Positions 5,783 through 13,919 are shown, counted from the first letter of the stretch. The stretch: DNA of 16,495 bases from Bifidobacteriaceae bacterium (GCA_031278075.1 JAITLE010000158.1:1-16495), one strand, 5' to 3'. Notes: generated by a model from the sequence alone, not told the origin. Made by a program: numbers and translations.

Positions 5783-6976
5783 TCACAGGACGGCCAGCAT
5801 GTGGGTGACGGTGTCCGCCAAGAGGCGGCCGCGCAGGGTCAGGACCAGGCGGTCCCCGCGGACCGTCGCCAAGCCGTCCTCGACCACTTGGGCCACCGCC
5901 GCGCGGCCGCCTTCCCCGAGGTCGACCAGGGCCAAGCCATCCGCGGTGCGCAACCTCAGCATGACGCGCTCCAGCTCTAGACCGGCCGCGTCCGGGCGGT
6001 CCCGACCCGCCACAGGCAGCTCGCCGGCCGCCAGCCGCGCCGCCCAGGTTCTTGGCGCCTTGGCGTTCCAGAACCGTTCGCCCCCAATCGCCGAATGCGC
6101 CCCGGGGCCGATCCCCCACCATTCCGCGCCGGTCCAATAGCCCAGGTTGTGCCGTGACCCGTGCCCCGGCGCCGCCCAATTCGATATCTCGTACCAGTTC
6201 AAGCCGGCGGCCTCGAACAGCGCGTCCGCCAGCTCGTATTTCTCCGCCTGACCGTCCGGGTCCAGCGGCTCCAGCCGACCCGCCCGGATCGCGCGCGCCA
6301 GCGGCGTGTGCGGCTCCAAAGTCAGCGCGTACGCGCTGATGTGACGAACCCCAACGCCCAACGCCGCTCGCGCCGACGCCTCCCAATCGGCCAAGCTCTC
6401 CCCTGGCGCCCCATAGATCAGGTCGACCGACGGCTCCAAGCCGGCCGCCAGCGCCCAGCCAACCGCCTCGCCCACGCGCTCGGGCGTATGCGCCCGATCC
6501 AGCACCCGCAGCACCCGAGGCACAGCCGACTGCATCCCGAACGAGACCCGCGTGAAACCCCCGTCCGCCAGCTCGCGCAAGTAATCCCGCGACACCGTCT
6601 CCGGGTTCGCCTCACACGTCACCTCGGCGCCGGGCGCCATCCCGAAAATCCTCTCCACGGCGCCGCGCAACCTGACCAGCTCCCCAGCGGGAAGCAATGT
6701 GGGCGTGCCGCCGCCGAAGAACACCGACGCGGCCGGCTCCAGCGCCGCGGCCTCACCGCCCGCGCCCAGCCGGGCTCCCGCAGTTCCCGCAGCGGCCCGC
6801 CCGGATCCTCCGCGCCGCGCGGAATCCAGCCACCGCGCCGCCAATTCCATCTCCAGGGCCGCCGCGTCCCCGAAACCGGCGCGCTCCGCCCGAGGCGCCA
6901 CATAGGTGTTGAAATCGCAGTACCCGCAGCGCCGGGCGCAATAAGGCACATGAATATAGATCTGAAACCGGGTCAC
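5783..6976 (-). CDS. hemW: Radical SAM heme chaperone HemW
   Basis: HemW is a heme-binding radical SAM relative of oxygen-independent coproporphyrinogen oxidase (HemN). It is implicated in delivering heme to target proteins rather than in the HemN reaction. The radical-SAM cluster motif is C13xxxC17xxC20 followed by Asp-Phe, as in E. coli HemW (HemN has a fourth cysteine there). FFGGGTPTLLP, CEANPETVS and FTRVSFGMQSA follow as expected, and the heme-associated HNLGYW motif is present near residue 277. At 397 residues the length is normal. A Gly/Ala-rich insert occupies residues 55-80. The GTG start at 6976 overlaps the lepA stop by 4 nt (GTGA), so hemW is translated as the partner of lepA, a frequent bacterial arrangement. 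Confidence 0.95.
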   Translation of the reverse strand: MTRFQIYIHVPYCARRCGYCDFNTYVAPRAERAGFGDAAALEMELAARWLDSARRGGSGRAAAGTAGARLGAGGEAAALEPAASVFFGGGTPTLLPAGELVRLRGAVERIFGMAPGAEVTCEANPETVSRDYLRELADGGFTRVSFGMQSAVPRVLRVLDRAHTPERVGEAVGWALAAGLEPSVDLIYGAPGESLADWEASARAALGVGVRHISAYALTLEPHTPLARAIRAGRLEPLDPDGQAEKYELADALFEAAGLNWYEISNWAAPGHGSRHNLGYWTGAEWWGIGPGAHSAIGGERFWNAKAPRTWAARLAAGELPVAGRDRPDAAGLELERVMLRLRTADGLALVDLGEGGRAAVAQVVEDGLATVRGDRLVLTLRGRLLADTVTHMLAVL

Positions 6977-8787
6977 GGCTTAGCGCCGGGCTCGGCGACC
7001 AAAGCCGCGATGAACGCCTCCGGCGGGATCTCCACCCGGCCGATCGTCTTCATCCGCTTCTTGCCCTCTTTTTGCTTCTCCAGCAGCTTTCGTTTCCGCG
7101 TGATGTCGCCGCCATAACATTTCGCGAGCACGTCCTTCCGCAAGGCGCGCACGTTTTCCCGCGCTATCACCCGCGAACCCACGGCCGCCTGGATCGGCAC
7201 CTCGAACTGCTGCCGCGGGATCAATTTGCGCAGACGCCCCACCATGGCCACGCCGTACGCATAAGCCTTGTCGCGGTGCACGATCGCCGAGAACGCGTCC
7301 ACCTGCTCGCCTTGCAACAGGATGTCCACTTTGACCAGCCCCGCCTCTTCGACGCCATCCAATTCGTAGTCCAGCGACGCGTATCCCCGCGTCCGCGACT
7401 TGAGCTGGTCGAAGAAGTCGAACACGATCTCCGCCAGTGGCAGCCGATAGCGCAGCTCCAGGCGATCCTGCGACAGATAGTCCATGCCTGACATCGCGCC
7501 GCGCCGCTGCTGGCACAGCTCCATGATCGCCCCGGTGAACTCCGCCGGCGCGAGGATCGAAGCGCGCACCACAGGCTCCCGCACCGAGCCGACCTTCCCC
7601 GCGGGGAATTCCGACGGATTCGTCACCCGGTGTTCCGTGCCGTCCTCCATCGTCACCTCGTAGACCACGTTCGGGGCGGTCGAGATCAGGTCCAGCGAGA
7701 ACTCCCGCTCCAGCCGCTCCCGGATGATCTCTAAATGCAACAGCCCCAAGAACCCGCAACGGAACCCAAACCCCAACGCGACCGAAGTCTCCGGCTCATA
7801 ACTCAACGCCGCGTCGTTGAGTTTCAACTTGTCGAGAGCGTCCCGCAGCGCCGGATAATCCGAGCCGTCGATTGGATAAAGCCCCGAGAACACCATCGGC
7901 TTCGGGTCCCGATACCCCGCCAACGGCTTCGGCGCGGGCCTGTCCTGCCCGGTCACGGTGTCCCCCACCCGCGAATGGCGCACATCTTTCACGCCCGTGA
8001 TCAGATATCCCACCTCGCCCACGCCCAATCCGTCGGTCGCGACCGGCTCCGGTGAGATGACGCCGATCTCGAGCAGCTCGTGGCTCGCCTTGGTCGACAT
8101 CATTGCGATACGTTGGCGCGCCCGCAGCCGCCCGTCCACCACCCGCACATATGTGACCACGCCGCGGTACGTGTCATAAACCGAGTCGAAGATCAGCGCG
8201 CGCGCCGGCCCGTCCGGATCGCCGGCCGGCGGCGTGATTTGGCGCACGATGCCGTCCAGCAGCGCCTCCACGCCTTCTCCCGTCTTGCCGGAGACCCGCA
8301 GGCAATCTTCCGGGCTGCCTCCCAGCAGGTGAGCCAGCTCCTCCGCGTACTTGTCCGGCTGCGCCGCCGGCAGGTCGATCTTGTTCAAGACCGGGATTAT
8401 GTCCATGTCGTTCTCAAGCGCGAGATACAAGTTGGCCAGCGTCTGCGCCTCGATCCCCTGGGCGGCGTCGACTAGCAGAACCGCGCCCTCGCAAGCCGCG
8501 AGCGACCTGGACACCTCGTAGGAGAAATCGACATGGCCCGGCGTGTCGATCATGTTCAACGTGTACTCGGCGCCGGCCACAGTCCACGGCATGCGCACCG
8601 CCTGCGACTTGATGGTGATGCCGCGTTCCCGCTCGATGTCCATCCGGTCTAGGTACTGGTCCCGCATCAGCCGCTGGTCCACCACACCGGTCTTGAGCAG
8701 CATCCGGTCTGCCAAGGTCGACTTGCCATGGTCGATGTGCGCGATGATGCAGAAGTTCCTGATGAGCTTCGGATCTAGGTGCGGCAC
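6973..8787 (-). CDS. lepA: Elongation factor 4 (LepA), ribosome-associated GTPase
   Basis: LepA/EF4 is a translational GTPase related to EF-G, implicated in elongation under stress and in ribosome assembly. All G motifs are visible: AHIDHGKS (residues 16-23), RERGITIKSQ, DTPGH, NKID and SGKTGEG. The LepA-specific C-terminal domain is intact (KCYGGDITRKRKLLEKQKEG, KRMKTIGRVEIPPEAF). The frame is open far upstream to 9324, but that extension overlaps the DsbA-like gene. The GTG at 8787 gives 604 residues, the family norm, and the family-like PHLDPKLIRNFCIIAHIDHGK N-terminus. No ribosome site precedes it. A TATCAT hexamer ends 8 nt before the GTG, so a leaderless transcript starting near the GTG is possible. 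The gene is followed directly by hemW. Confidence 0.97.
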   Translation of the reverse strand: MPHLDPKLIRNFCIIAHIDHGKSTLADRMLLKTGVVDQRLMRDQYLDRMDIERERGITIKSQAVRMPWTVAGAEYTLNMIDTPGHVDFSYEVSRSLAACEGAVLLVDAAQGIEAQTLANLYLALENDMDIIPVLNKIDLPAAQPDKYAEELAHLLGGSPEDCLRVSGKTGEGVEALLDGIVRQITPPAGDPDGPARALIFDSVYDTYRGVVTYVRVVDGRLRARQRIAMMSTKASHELLEIGVISPEPVATDGLGVGEVGYLITGVKDVRHSRVGDTVTGQDRPAPKPLAGYRDPKPMVFSGLYPIDGSDYPALRDALDKLKLNDAALSYEPETSVALGFGFRCGFLGLLHLEIIRERLEREFSLDLISTAPNVVYEVTMEDGTEHRVTNPSEFPAGKVGSVREPVVRASILAPAEFTGAIMELCQQRRGAMSGMDYLSQDRLELRYRLPLAEIVFDFFDQLKSRTRGYASLDYELDGVEEAGLVKVDILLQGEQVDAFSAIVHRDKAYAYGVAMVGRLRKLIPRQQFEVPIQAAVGSRVIARENVRALRKDVLAKCYGGDITRKRKLLEKQKEGKKRMKTIGRVEIPPEAFIAALVAEPGAKP

Positions 8788-8795
8788 AAGGCGCA

Positions 8796-8801
8796 ATGAT
8801 A
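8796..8801 (-). promoter_or_regulatory. Possible -10 box of lepA (TATCAT)
   Basis: TATCAT fits the actinobacterial TAnnnT pattern and ends 8 nt before the lepA GTG, in a 59-nt gap after the DsbA-like gene. No clear -35 element is seen. It would give a leaderless or nearly leaderless lepA message in addition to read-through. Confidence 0.35.
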
Positions 8802-8846
8802 CTGGGCCGGGCCGCGGCGGCGACCGGACGGATCGGGCTGCGGCCC

Positions 8847-9458
8847 TCAGCGGGCGGCCAACGCCAACAGCGTCTCCGCGACCGGCCGCGCGCCGTCCCA
8901 CTGGAACGTGCCGTGGTGGTGGCTGGACAACAACACAGTCGGCGTGCCCTGCAAGCCCGCGTCTAGCGCTGCGGTCGTGGCGCTGGTGGCCGCTTGGACA
9001 AACTGGTCGTCCGCGAACGTCAAGCCGACCTTCTTCGGCACGCCCACCTGCTCGGCGAGGTTCGCCAGCTCGGCGTCCCCGAGGCCCGGGCCGCCCTCCC
9101 GCGGCTGGTCCGCGAAGAGGCGCGCGTTGAACGCGCCGAATCGCTCGGGGGCGCCTTGCGCCACCGCATACGCGGCGGCAGCCGCCCGGGTCGAATACAT
9201 GGTTCCCGCCGACATCCGGTCGAGGATCGCCACAGGGTGCGTCACCAACGCCGTGACACCCCGGTCCACGAGGTCTTGGATCGCCGCGTCGTTGTCCCGC
9301 TCGAACCGCCTGCAGTAGGGGCACATGTAGTCCACAAAGATGTCGATCTGGGTGGGCGGCTGAGCCTGGCTCCCGGCCGAGCCGGCATCGTCGGCCACAT
9401 CGACCGCGCCGATCGCGACGCCCCCCGCGCCGACGCGCACCCCGGGCAGTGAAATCAT
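8847..9458 (-). CDS. DsbA-family thioredoxin-fold protein without an export signal
   Basis: This 203-residue protein belongs to the DsbA/thioredoxin_4 group of thiol-disulfide proteins. The redox motif C46-P-Y-C49 sits in FVDYMCPYCRRFE. The expected cis-proline loop is GTPTVLL near residue 172, and a helical insertion lies between them. The start ATG at 9458 has a clear ribosome site, GAGGAG, about 7 nt upstream. Most actinobacterial relatives are exported and carry an N-terminal membrane anchor or signal peptide. Here the N-terminus (MISLPGVRVGAGGVAIG) has no such helix, so a cytoplasmic location is inferred. It lies 59 nt upstream of lepA in the same direction. Substrate unknown. Confidence 0.85.
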   Translation of the reverse strand: MISLPGVRVGAGGVAIGAVDVADDAGSAGSQAQPPTQIDIFVDYMCPYCRRFERDNDAAIQDLVDRGVTALVTHPVAILDRMSAGTMYSTRAAAAAYAVAQGAPERFGAFNARLFADQPREGGPGLGDAELANLAEQVGVPKKVGLTFADDQFVQAATSATTAALDAGLQGTPTVLLSSHHHGTFQWDGARPVAETLLALAAR

Positions 9459-9836
9459 GTTGGACTCCTCACTTCTTAGCTGTCAGCCCGACGCGTGACC
9501 CGCTTCCTCCGGACCAACGCCGCGCAACAGCCACGTTACCCCCGCGCCGCGGCCCGGAGGGCGTCCCTCCGCCACGTCCCAAAGTCCGGGCGCCCGGCCC
9601 GCGCGGTCATTCATGTCGCTCCTGTGGGCGGGATCAGCCTGGGTTGTCAGCCACCCGGCGGGCGGGTCGCCGCTTGTCGCGGTTTCGGGCGGATCTGGGC
9701 CGGCCCGAGCGGAGGCGTCCGGGCTGGTAAGCTATGCGTCCGGCCGTCAACGAGCCCCGGGCCTGGGGCCGGCCAAGTTCTCGAGACCTTAGCAAGCCGG
9801 TCCGCGCCGCGGGCCAACCAAGACGGAAGACAACAC
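9459..9836. other. Divergent intergenic region and rpsT leader
   Basis: No gene seen; the short frames here are GC-driven. The right part holds a candidate rpsT promoter (TAAGCT, 9728-9733) and a leader of roughly 95 nt. The leader contains a GCCCC/GGGGC hairpin (9754-9769) that could play a part in control of S20 synthesis. The left part should carry the promoter of the DsbA-like gene. TAACGT at 9533-9538 on the minus strand is a weak candidate. Confidence 0.45.
9728..9733 (+). promoter_or_regulatory. Possible -10 box of rpsT (TAAGCT)
   Basis: TAAGCT fits TAnnnT and is the best such hexamer upstream of rpsT. No clear -35 was found at the right distance. A start about 7 nt downstream would give a leader of roughly 95 nt. 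Confidence 0.3.
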
Positions 9837-10100
9837 GTGGCAAACATCAAGTCGCAAATCAAGCGGATACGCACCAACGAGAAGCGCCGCCTGCGCAACA
9901 AGGCGGTCAAGTCCGAGCTGAAGACCTATGTGCGCCGCACGCGTGAGGCGATCGCCGCGGGCCAGAAGGACGCCGCCGAACAATCTCTCCGGGTGGCGGG
10001 CCGCAAGCTCGACAAGGCTGTCTCCAAGGGCGTGATCCACAAGAACCAGGCTGCGAACCGCAAGTCCTCCTTGGCGCGCCAAGTCGCCGCGCTGGATTGA
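9837..10100 (+). CDS. rpsT: Small ribosomal subunit protein S20 (bS20)
   Basis: S20 is an early-binding 16S rRNA protein of the 30S subunit. The sequence is a lysine/arginine-rich helical protein of 87 residues, the normal length. The start is ANIKSQIKRIRTNEKRRLRN, and the end is SKGVIHKNQAANRKSSLARQ. The GTG at 9837 has a ribosome site (GGAAG) about 8 nt upstream and begins the family's conserved (M)ANIKSQ N-terminus. The open frame extends upstream to 9495 but that part has no S20 similarity. The next gene starts 12 nt after the stop, so the acetyltransferase is probably cotranscribed. In many actinobacteria rpsT lies near holA and lepA, as here. Confidence 0.98.
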   Translation: MANIKSQIKRIRTNEKRRLRNKAVKSELKTYVRRTREAIAAGQKDAAEQSLRVAGRKLDKAVSKGVIHKNQAANRKSSLARQVAALD

Positions 10101-10112
10101 TCGAAGCGCCCG

Positions 10113-11405
10113 GTGAATCACCTGGCGACAGCGCTCGCGGCGATCGCGCCAGCCCGCCTGACGCGCCCTGGCGCGGGCCGCGTCGCGGAGCTGATGGAGC
10201 TCGACGAGATCGTCTGGCATGAGCGCGTCACCCCCACCGCGGCCGAGCTCTTCCCCACCAGACTGGATTTCGAGCGCACTTTCGCCATCGAGGCGCCCGG
10301 CCCCACAGGCCCGGTGTTAGCCGCGATGGCGGCCACTTGGGGCGGCGCGACCCCCGTGCCTGGCGGCCGGGTGGGCGCCGCCCAGTTGACCGGCGTCAGC
10401 GTCCGCCCCGGGTTCCGCCGCCGTGGCTTCCTCAGAGCCCTGATGGCCGCGCATTTCGCCGATTGCCGCGACCGCGGCGAGGCCATCTCGCTGTTGATCG
10501 CCTCCGAGATGCCCATTTATGGCCGCTTCGGCTACGGGACCGGGACGCGCGCCCTCCGGCTGCGTCTGCGGCGCGGCGCGGCCTTGCGCACGGTGGACTT
10601 CGGGCCCGCGAGCGCGGTCACCCTGCACGTCGAGACCGCTTCCTACGAGAAGCACGCCCCAGTGGTCGATGCCGTCCAGCGCGCCATCGACGAACGCGGC
10701 GCGCGCCCGGGCCGGCTCCTCGACGCCACCGAGGGATTGCGCCGCGCGCGCTTCGCCGAGGACCGTCCGTCCGACGCCATGTTGGAACCGCTGCGCATCC
10801 TCACCGCCCACCGTGACGGCGAGCCCGTCGGCTATGCGATGTTCCGCCGCGACGGCAACTGGGTAGACGGTGTGCCCTCCGCCACCGCTCACATCCGCCA
10901 ACTCCAGGCCGCTGACATGGCGGCAGCCCACGCGATGTGGTCGGAGTTGATCGGTTCGGACCTGGTTCAAACGATCGTCACGCCGCCGCTGCCCGCGGAC
11001 GACCCGTTGATCGTCTGGCTTCAGGATTGGCGCGGGGCCCGGGCCCAGTTCGCTGACCACGAACATGTCCGTTTGATCGACTTGCCGGCCGCGCTCGCGG
11101 CCCGGACCTACGCTTCGCCGATCGACCTGGTGCTAGACGTGACCGACCCTCAGATAGAAGAGAATGCGGGCCTGTGGCGGCTCGTCGGCGGCCCCGACGG
11201 CGCGCACGTCGAGCGGGCCGAACCAGCCGCTCAAGTGGATGTTGCGCTCGAGATCCGCGAACTGGGGGCCCTGTACCTCGGCGCCCTGAGCGCCGCCGCC
11301 TTGGCGGACGCGGGCCTCATCCGAGAGCGCGTCCCCGGCGCGGCGCTCGCCCTGGGCCGCGCGTTCCGCGGCGACCGCGAGCCCGGCACACCCCGGGAGT
11401 TCTAG
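10113..11405 (+). CDS. Eis-family GNAT N-acetyltransferase
   Basis: This matches the Eis family: an N-terminal GNAT domain, a second GNAT-like domain and a C-terminal SCP2-like domain. Mycobacterial Eis acetylates aminoglycosides at several positions and also proteins. The acetyl-CoA site is LTGVSVRPGFRRRGFLRALM (residues 92-111), followed by LLIASEMPIYGRFGYG. Y136 aligns with the catalytic Tyr126 of M. tuberculosis Eis, and the protein ends in Phe (F430), matching the C-terminal carboxylate that acts as base (Phe402). At 430 residues it is slightly longer than the mycobacterial protein (402). The GTG start lies 12 nt after rpsT and has only a weak ribosome site. ATG at 10194 is a less likely start. 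Its TAG stop overlaps the stop of holA. Substrate not known. Confidence 0.87.
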   Translation: MNHLATALAAIAPARLTRPGAGRVAELMELDEIVWHERVTPTAAELFPTRLDFERTFAIEAPGPTGPVLAAMAATWGGATPVPGGRVGAAQLTGVSVRPGFRRRGFLRALMAAHFADCRDRGEAISLLIASEMPIYGRFGYGTGTRALRLRLRRGAALRTVDFGPASAVTLHVETASYEKHAPVVDAVQRAIDERGARPGRLLDATEGLRRARFAEDRPSDAMLEPLRILTAHRDGEPVGYAMFRRDGNWVDGVPSATAHIRQLQAADMAAAHAMWSELIGSDLVQTIVTPPLPADDPLIVWLQDWRGARAQFADHEHVRLIDLPAALAARTYASPIDLVLDVTDPQIEENAGLWRLVGGPDGAHVERAEPAAQVDVALEIRELGALYLGALSAAALADAGLIRERVPGAALALGRAFRGDREPGTPREF

Positions 11406-12415
11406 AACTCACCCGCAGCGGCGCTCGCCACCGCGATCACCGCCCGCTCGGCGGCGTAACCGCGGCCGGCCTTCCCGCCGCTCCCGCCGAGGCCCTTGAC
11501 CTGGGCGTCGGCGCTGGCCACGGCCGCGATGGCACGAGCCAGCCGCACCGCGTTCCAATGGCGCAGCAGGCGCCTCGCCTGTTCGGCCTGCCACGGGGCC
11601 ATCCCGAACTCCTCGGCCGAGTCCTTGCGCGCCTGCACCGCCCAACCGACCTTGGCTAGGGTCCGCAGCCGGCCCGCCAGGGCCGCCACTATCACGACCG
11701 GGTCCAAACCAGAGGCGAGCGCGTGCCTGGCCAACCGCAGAGCCTCGCCGGTCTGCCCCGCAGCCGCGGCGTCCGCGACCTTGAAACCCGTCGTCTCCAG
11801 CCGGCCGCCGTAGTACCGTTCGACCGCCTCGGCGGTGACGGGCCCGGCCGTGTCCTCCGCGACCTGGCGGACCGCCGTCGCGAGCTCGCGCAGATCGGAG
11901 CCGACCGCGGCCACCAGGGCTCGGACCGCCTCAGGCCGGAAGGTGCGGCCTAACCGCTTGAACTCGGCCGCCGCGAACGCCTCCTTCTCGCGGTCTGACG
12001 AGATCGCCGCGGCCGCGACGATCTCAGCGCCGGCCGCGCGCACGGCATCGAGCAGCTTCTTGGCCCGATTGCCGCCGGCGTGACGCAACACGACCATCGC
12101 GTCCGGGCTGGGCGCCGCGACGTAGGCCAAAGCCTCGGCGACGAACTCGTCTAAGGCGCGGTCCACGTTCGCGACCACCACCACAGCGTATGAGGCGAAC
12201 AGCGATCCGCTGGCGGCCGTCGCCAACGACGACGTGGCCACGCTCGCGTCGATCTCGGTCACGTCGAGGTCGGGGTGCGTCTCACGCGCCAAACGCGTCA
12301 GACGGGCCACCGCCCGATCCGCCAGGAGATCCTCGGGGCCGATGACCAACACCAGCCGGTCGGGCTCGGCCTGGTCCCATGGGACGCTTTTGGTCGCGGG
12401 TCTGGGAAGTGCCAC
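11402..12415 (-). CDS. holA: DNA polymerase III subunit delta
   Basis: HolA is the clamp-loader subunit that opens the beta sliding clamp. The 337-residue length and layout fit: an N-terminal RecA-like part (LVLVIGPEDLLADRAVARL, then LFASYAVVVVANVDRALDEF), a middle domain (AAEFKRLGRTFRPEAV, VGSDLRELATAVRQ) and a C-terminal collar domain (LRTLAKVGWAVQ, ending in the ALASA-type helices). The GTG at 12415 is preceded by GGGAAG with an 8-nt spacing. This ribosome site can pair with codons 3-5 through a 7-bp inverted repeat (12403-12409/12424-12430). The stop codon shares CTAG with the convergent acetyltransferase gene. comEC, the frequent upstream neighbour in bacteria, is absent; glgC is divergent instead. 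Confidence 0.92.
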   Translation of the reverse strand: MALPRPATKSVPWDQAEPDRLVLVIGPEDLLADRAVARLTRLARETHPDLDVTEIDASVATSSLATAASGSLFASYAVVVVANVDRALDEFVAEALAYVAAPSPDAMVVLRHAGGNRAKKLLDAVRAAGAEIVAAAAISSDREKEAFAAAEFKRLGRTFRPEAVRALVAAVGSDLRELATAVRQVAEDTAGPVTAEAVERYYGGRLETTGFKVADAAAAGQTGEALRLARHALASGLDPVVIVAALAGRLRTLAKVGWAVQARKDSAEEFGMAPWQAEQARRLLRHWNAVRLARAIAAVASADAQVKGLGGSGGKAGRGYAAERAVIAVASAAAGEF

Positions 12416-12430
12416 GCTTCAAGCTTCCCA
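12403..12430 (-). promoter_or_regulatory. Possible ribosome-site-sequestering hairpin at the holA start
   Basis: TGGGAAG (minus strand, 12430-12424) contains the holA ribosome site and can pair with CTTCCCA inside codons 3-5 (12409-12403). The 14-nt loop contains the GTG. A 7-bp stem here would lower translation initiation. Whether it folds in the cell is not known. Confidence 0.4.
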
Positions 12431-12473
12431 CGGCCCCCTGACACGCCGCTCGCGTGCGGCCGCGCCTCCGTGG

Positions 12474-12533
12474 GTCTGAGGCTGGGTCTGAGAATGGCTC
12501 TGAGAATGAGCCTGAGAATGGGGCCGAGGGATG
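12474..12533. repeat. 12-bp tandem repeat between holA and glgC
   Basis: Four to five imperfect units of a 12-bp sequence, consensus GTCTGAGAATGG, lie head to tail in the divergent spacer. The period is a multiple of three, so the surrounding frames stay open on both strands. The repeat is about 140 nt upstream of glgC and could be a slippage-prone tract or a regulator-binding array. Confidence 0.7.
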
Positions 12534-12659
12534 GCTCAAAGAGCGGCGCCGGCGCCCGCGTGGGGCCCCGGGCGCGCTCCTGGAGGCTTGTGAGGCTCCC
12601 CAAGAGACGTTGTTTCGGAGAATCCCGCCGGGATGGCGCCCCACAGGCCCGGGAGACGG

Positions 12660-12665
12660 TAATTT
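12660..12665 (+). promoter_or_regulatory. Probable -10 box of glgC with leaderless start (TAATTT)
   Basis: TAATTT fits TAnnnT and ends exactly 7 nt before the glgC ATG, so transcription would begin at or next to the start codon. No ribosome site lies between. No -35 consensus is visible. Confidence 0.5.
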
Positions 12666-12672
12666 CTTAGGC

Positions 12673-13914
12673 ATGGCTGCTCCCCGTGTGCTCTCAATTG
12701 TTCTGGCCGGCGGTGAAGGCAAGCGGCTCATGCCGCTGACGAGGGACCGCGCCAAACCCGCCGTCCCTTTCGGGGGCATCTACCGGCTGATCGACTTCCC
12801 GCTGTCCAACCTGGTCAACTCCGGGTACCGCCAGATCGTGGTGTTGACGCAGTACAAGTCGCACTCGCTCGACCGGCACATCGCGTCCACATGGAACCTG
12901 TCATCCCTGTTGCACCAATACGTCGCGCCCGTTCCAGCGCAGCAGCGCAAGGGCAAGAACTGGTTCTTGGGTTCGGCAGACGCGATCTACCAGAGCCTGA
13001 ACCTCCTCGACGACGAGAGGCCCGACATCGTGGTCGTTGTCGGCGCGGACCACGTTTACCGCATGGACTTCTCCCAGATGGTGCGGCAACACATCGACTC
13101 CGGCGCGGACCTGACGGTGGCGGGCATCCGTCAGCCGATCTCGCTCGCGGACCAGTTCGGCGTCCTTGAGAAAGACCCGGCCCGGCCCGGTTTCATCAAG
13201 GAGTTCCGCGAGAAGCCCGCCGACGCCCAGGGGCTCGAAGACGATCCCCAATCAGTCCTGGCGTCCATGGGCAACTACGTGTTCACCGCGAGCGCCCTGA
13301 TCGACGCGGTCCAGCAAGACGCGGGACGCGTCTCCTCGCGCCATGACATGGGCGGTGACATCGTGCCCGCGTTCGTGGAGCGGGGCACGGCGGGGTTCTA
13401 TGACTTCAAGTTCAACGACGTGCCCGGATCAACCGACCGCGACCGCGCCTACTGGCGCGACGTCGGCACACTCGACGTCTATTACGAGGCCCACCGGGAC
13501 CTCATCTCGACCGTGCCGGTGTTCAACCTCTACAACTGGCGCTGGCCGCTGATCAGCGGGAACACCGGACTCCCGCCCGCCAAGTTCACCCACGCCGAGC
13601 CCGGCCGCCTCGGGCACGCCTCGCGCTCGCTGGTCTCCCCGGGCGTGATCGTGTCCGGCGCGACGGTGTCCGGGTCGGTCGTCTCGCCGGGAGTGCACCT
13701 CCACTCGTGGGCTGAGGTCACGGATTCGGTGGTCCTCGACGATGTCGATGTCGGCCGCCACGCTCGCGTCAACCGGGCGATCGTGGACAAGGCGGTCCGT
13801 GTCGCCGAAGGCGCCACCATCGGGATCGACCACGAACGCGACCGCGGGCGCGGCTTCACGGTGACCGCGGGCGGTGTCACAGTGGTCCCGAAGGGCGCGG
13901 TCGTCGAGCCGTGA
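12673..13914 (+). CDS. glgC: Glucose-1-phosphate adenylyltransferase (ADP-glucose pyrophosphorylase)
   Basis: GlgC makes ADP-glucose from ATP and glucose-1-phosphate, the first committed step of bacterial glycogen synthesis. The nucleotidyltransferase signature VLAGGEGKRLMPLTRDRAKP is at residues 10-29, followed by VPFGGIYRLIDFPLSNLVNS. The catalytic-region motif GADHVYRMDF and the substrate motif EFREKP are both present. The C-terminal left-handed beta-helix is visible from GVIVSGATVSGSVVSPGV onward. The ATG at 12673 gives 413 residues, the family length. The open frame continues upstream to 12454 but that part is low complexity. There is no ribosome site, and TAATTT ends 7 nt upstream, suggesting a leaderless message. 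No other glycogen gene is in the window. A strong hairpin follows the stop. Confidence 0.97.
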   Translation: MAAPRVLSIVLAGGEGKRLMPLTRDRAKPAVPFGGIYRLIDFPLSNLVNSGYRQIVVLTQYKSHSLDRHIASTWNLSSLLHQYVAPVPAQQRKGKNWFLGSADAIYQSLNLLDDERPDIVVVVGADHVYRMDFSQMVRQHIDSGADLTVAGIRQPISLADQFGVLEKDPARPGFIKEFREKPADAQGLEDDPQSVLASMGNYVFTASALIDAVQQDAGRVSSRHDMGGDIVPAFVERGTAGFYDFKFNDVPGSTDRDRAYWRDVGTLDVYYEAHRDLISTVPVFNLYNWRWPLISGNTGLPPAKFTHAEPGRLGHASRSLVSPGVIVSGATVSGSVVSPGVHLHSWAEVTDSVVLDDVDVGRHARVNRAIVDKAVRVAEGATIGIDHERDRGRGFTVTAGGVTVVPKGAVVEP

Positions 13915-13919
13915 CCTGC

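Noticed and set aside
8788..9324. N-terminal extension of the lepA frame up to 9324
   Set aside because: It overlaps the well-supported DsbA-like gene in another frame and shows no LepA similarity. The GTG at 8787 gives the family length.
12454..12672. N-terminal extension of GlgC
   Set aside because: It covers the 12-bp repeats and low-complexity Arg/Pro sequence. GlgC homologues begin at about the ATG at 12673.
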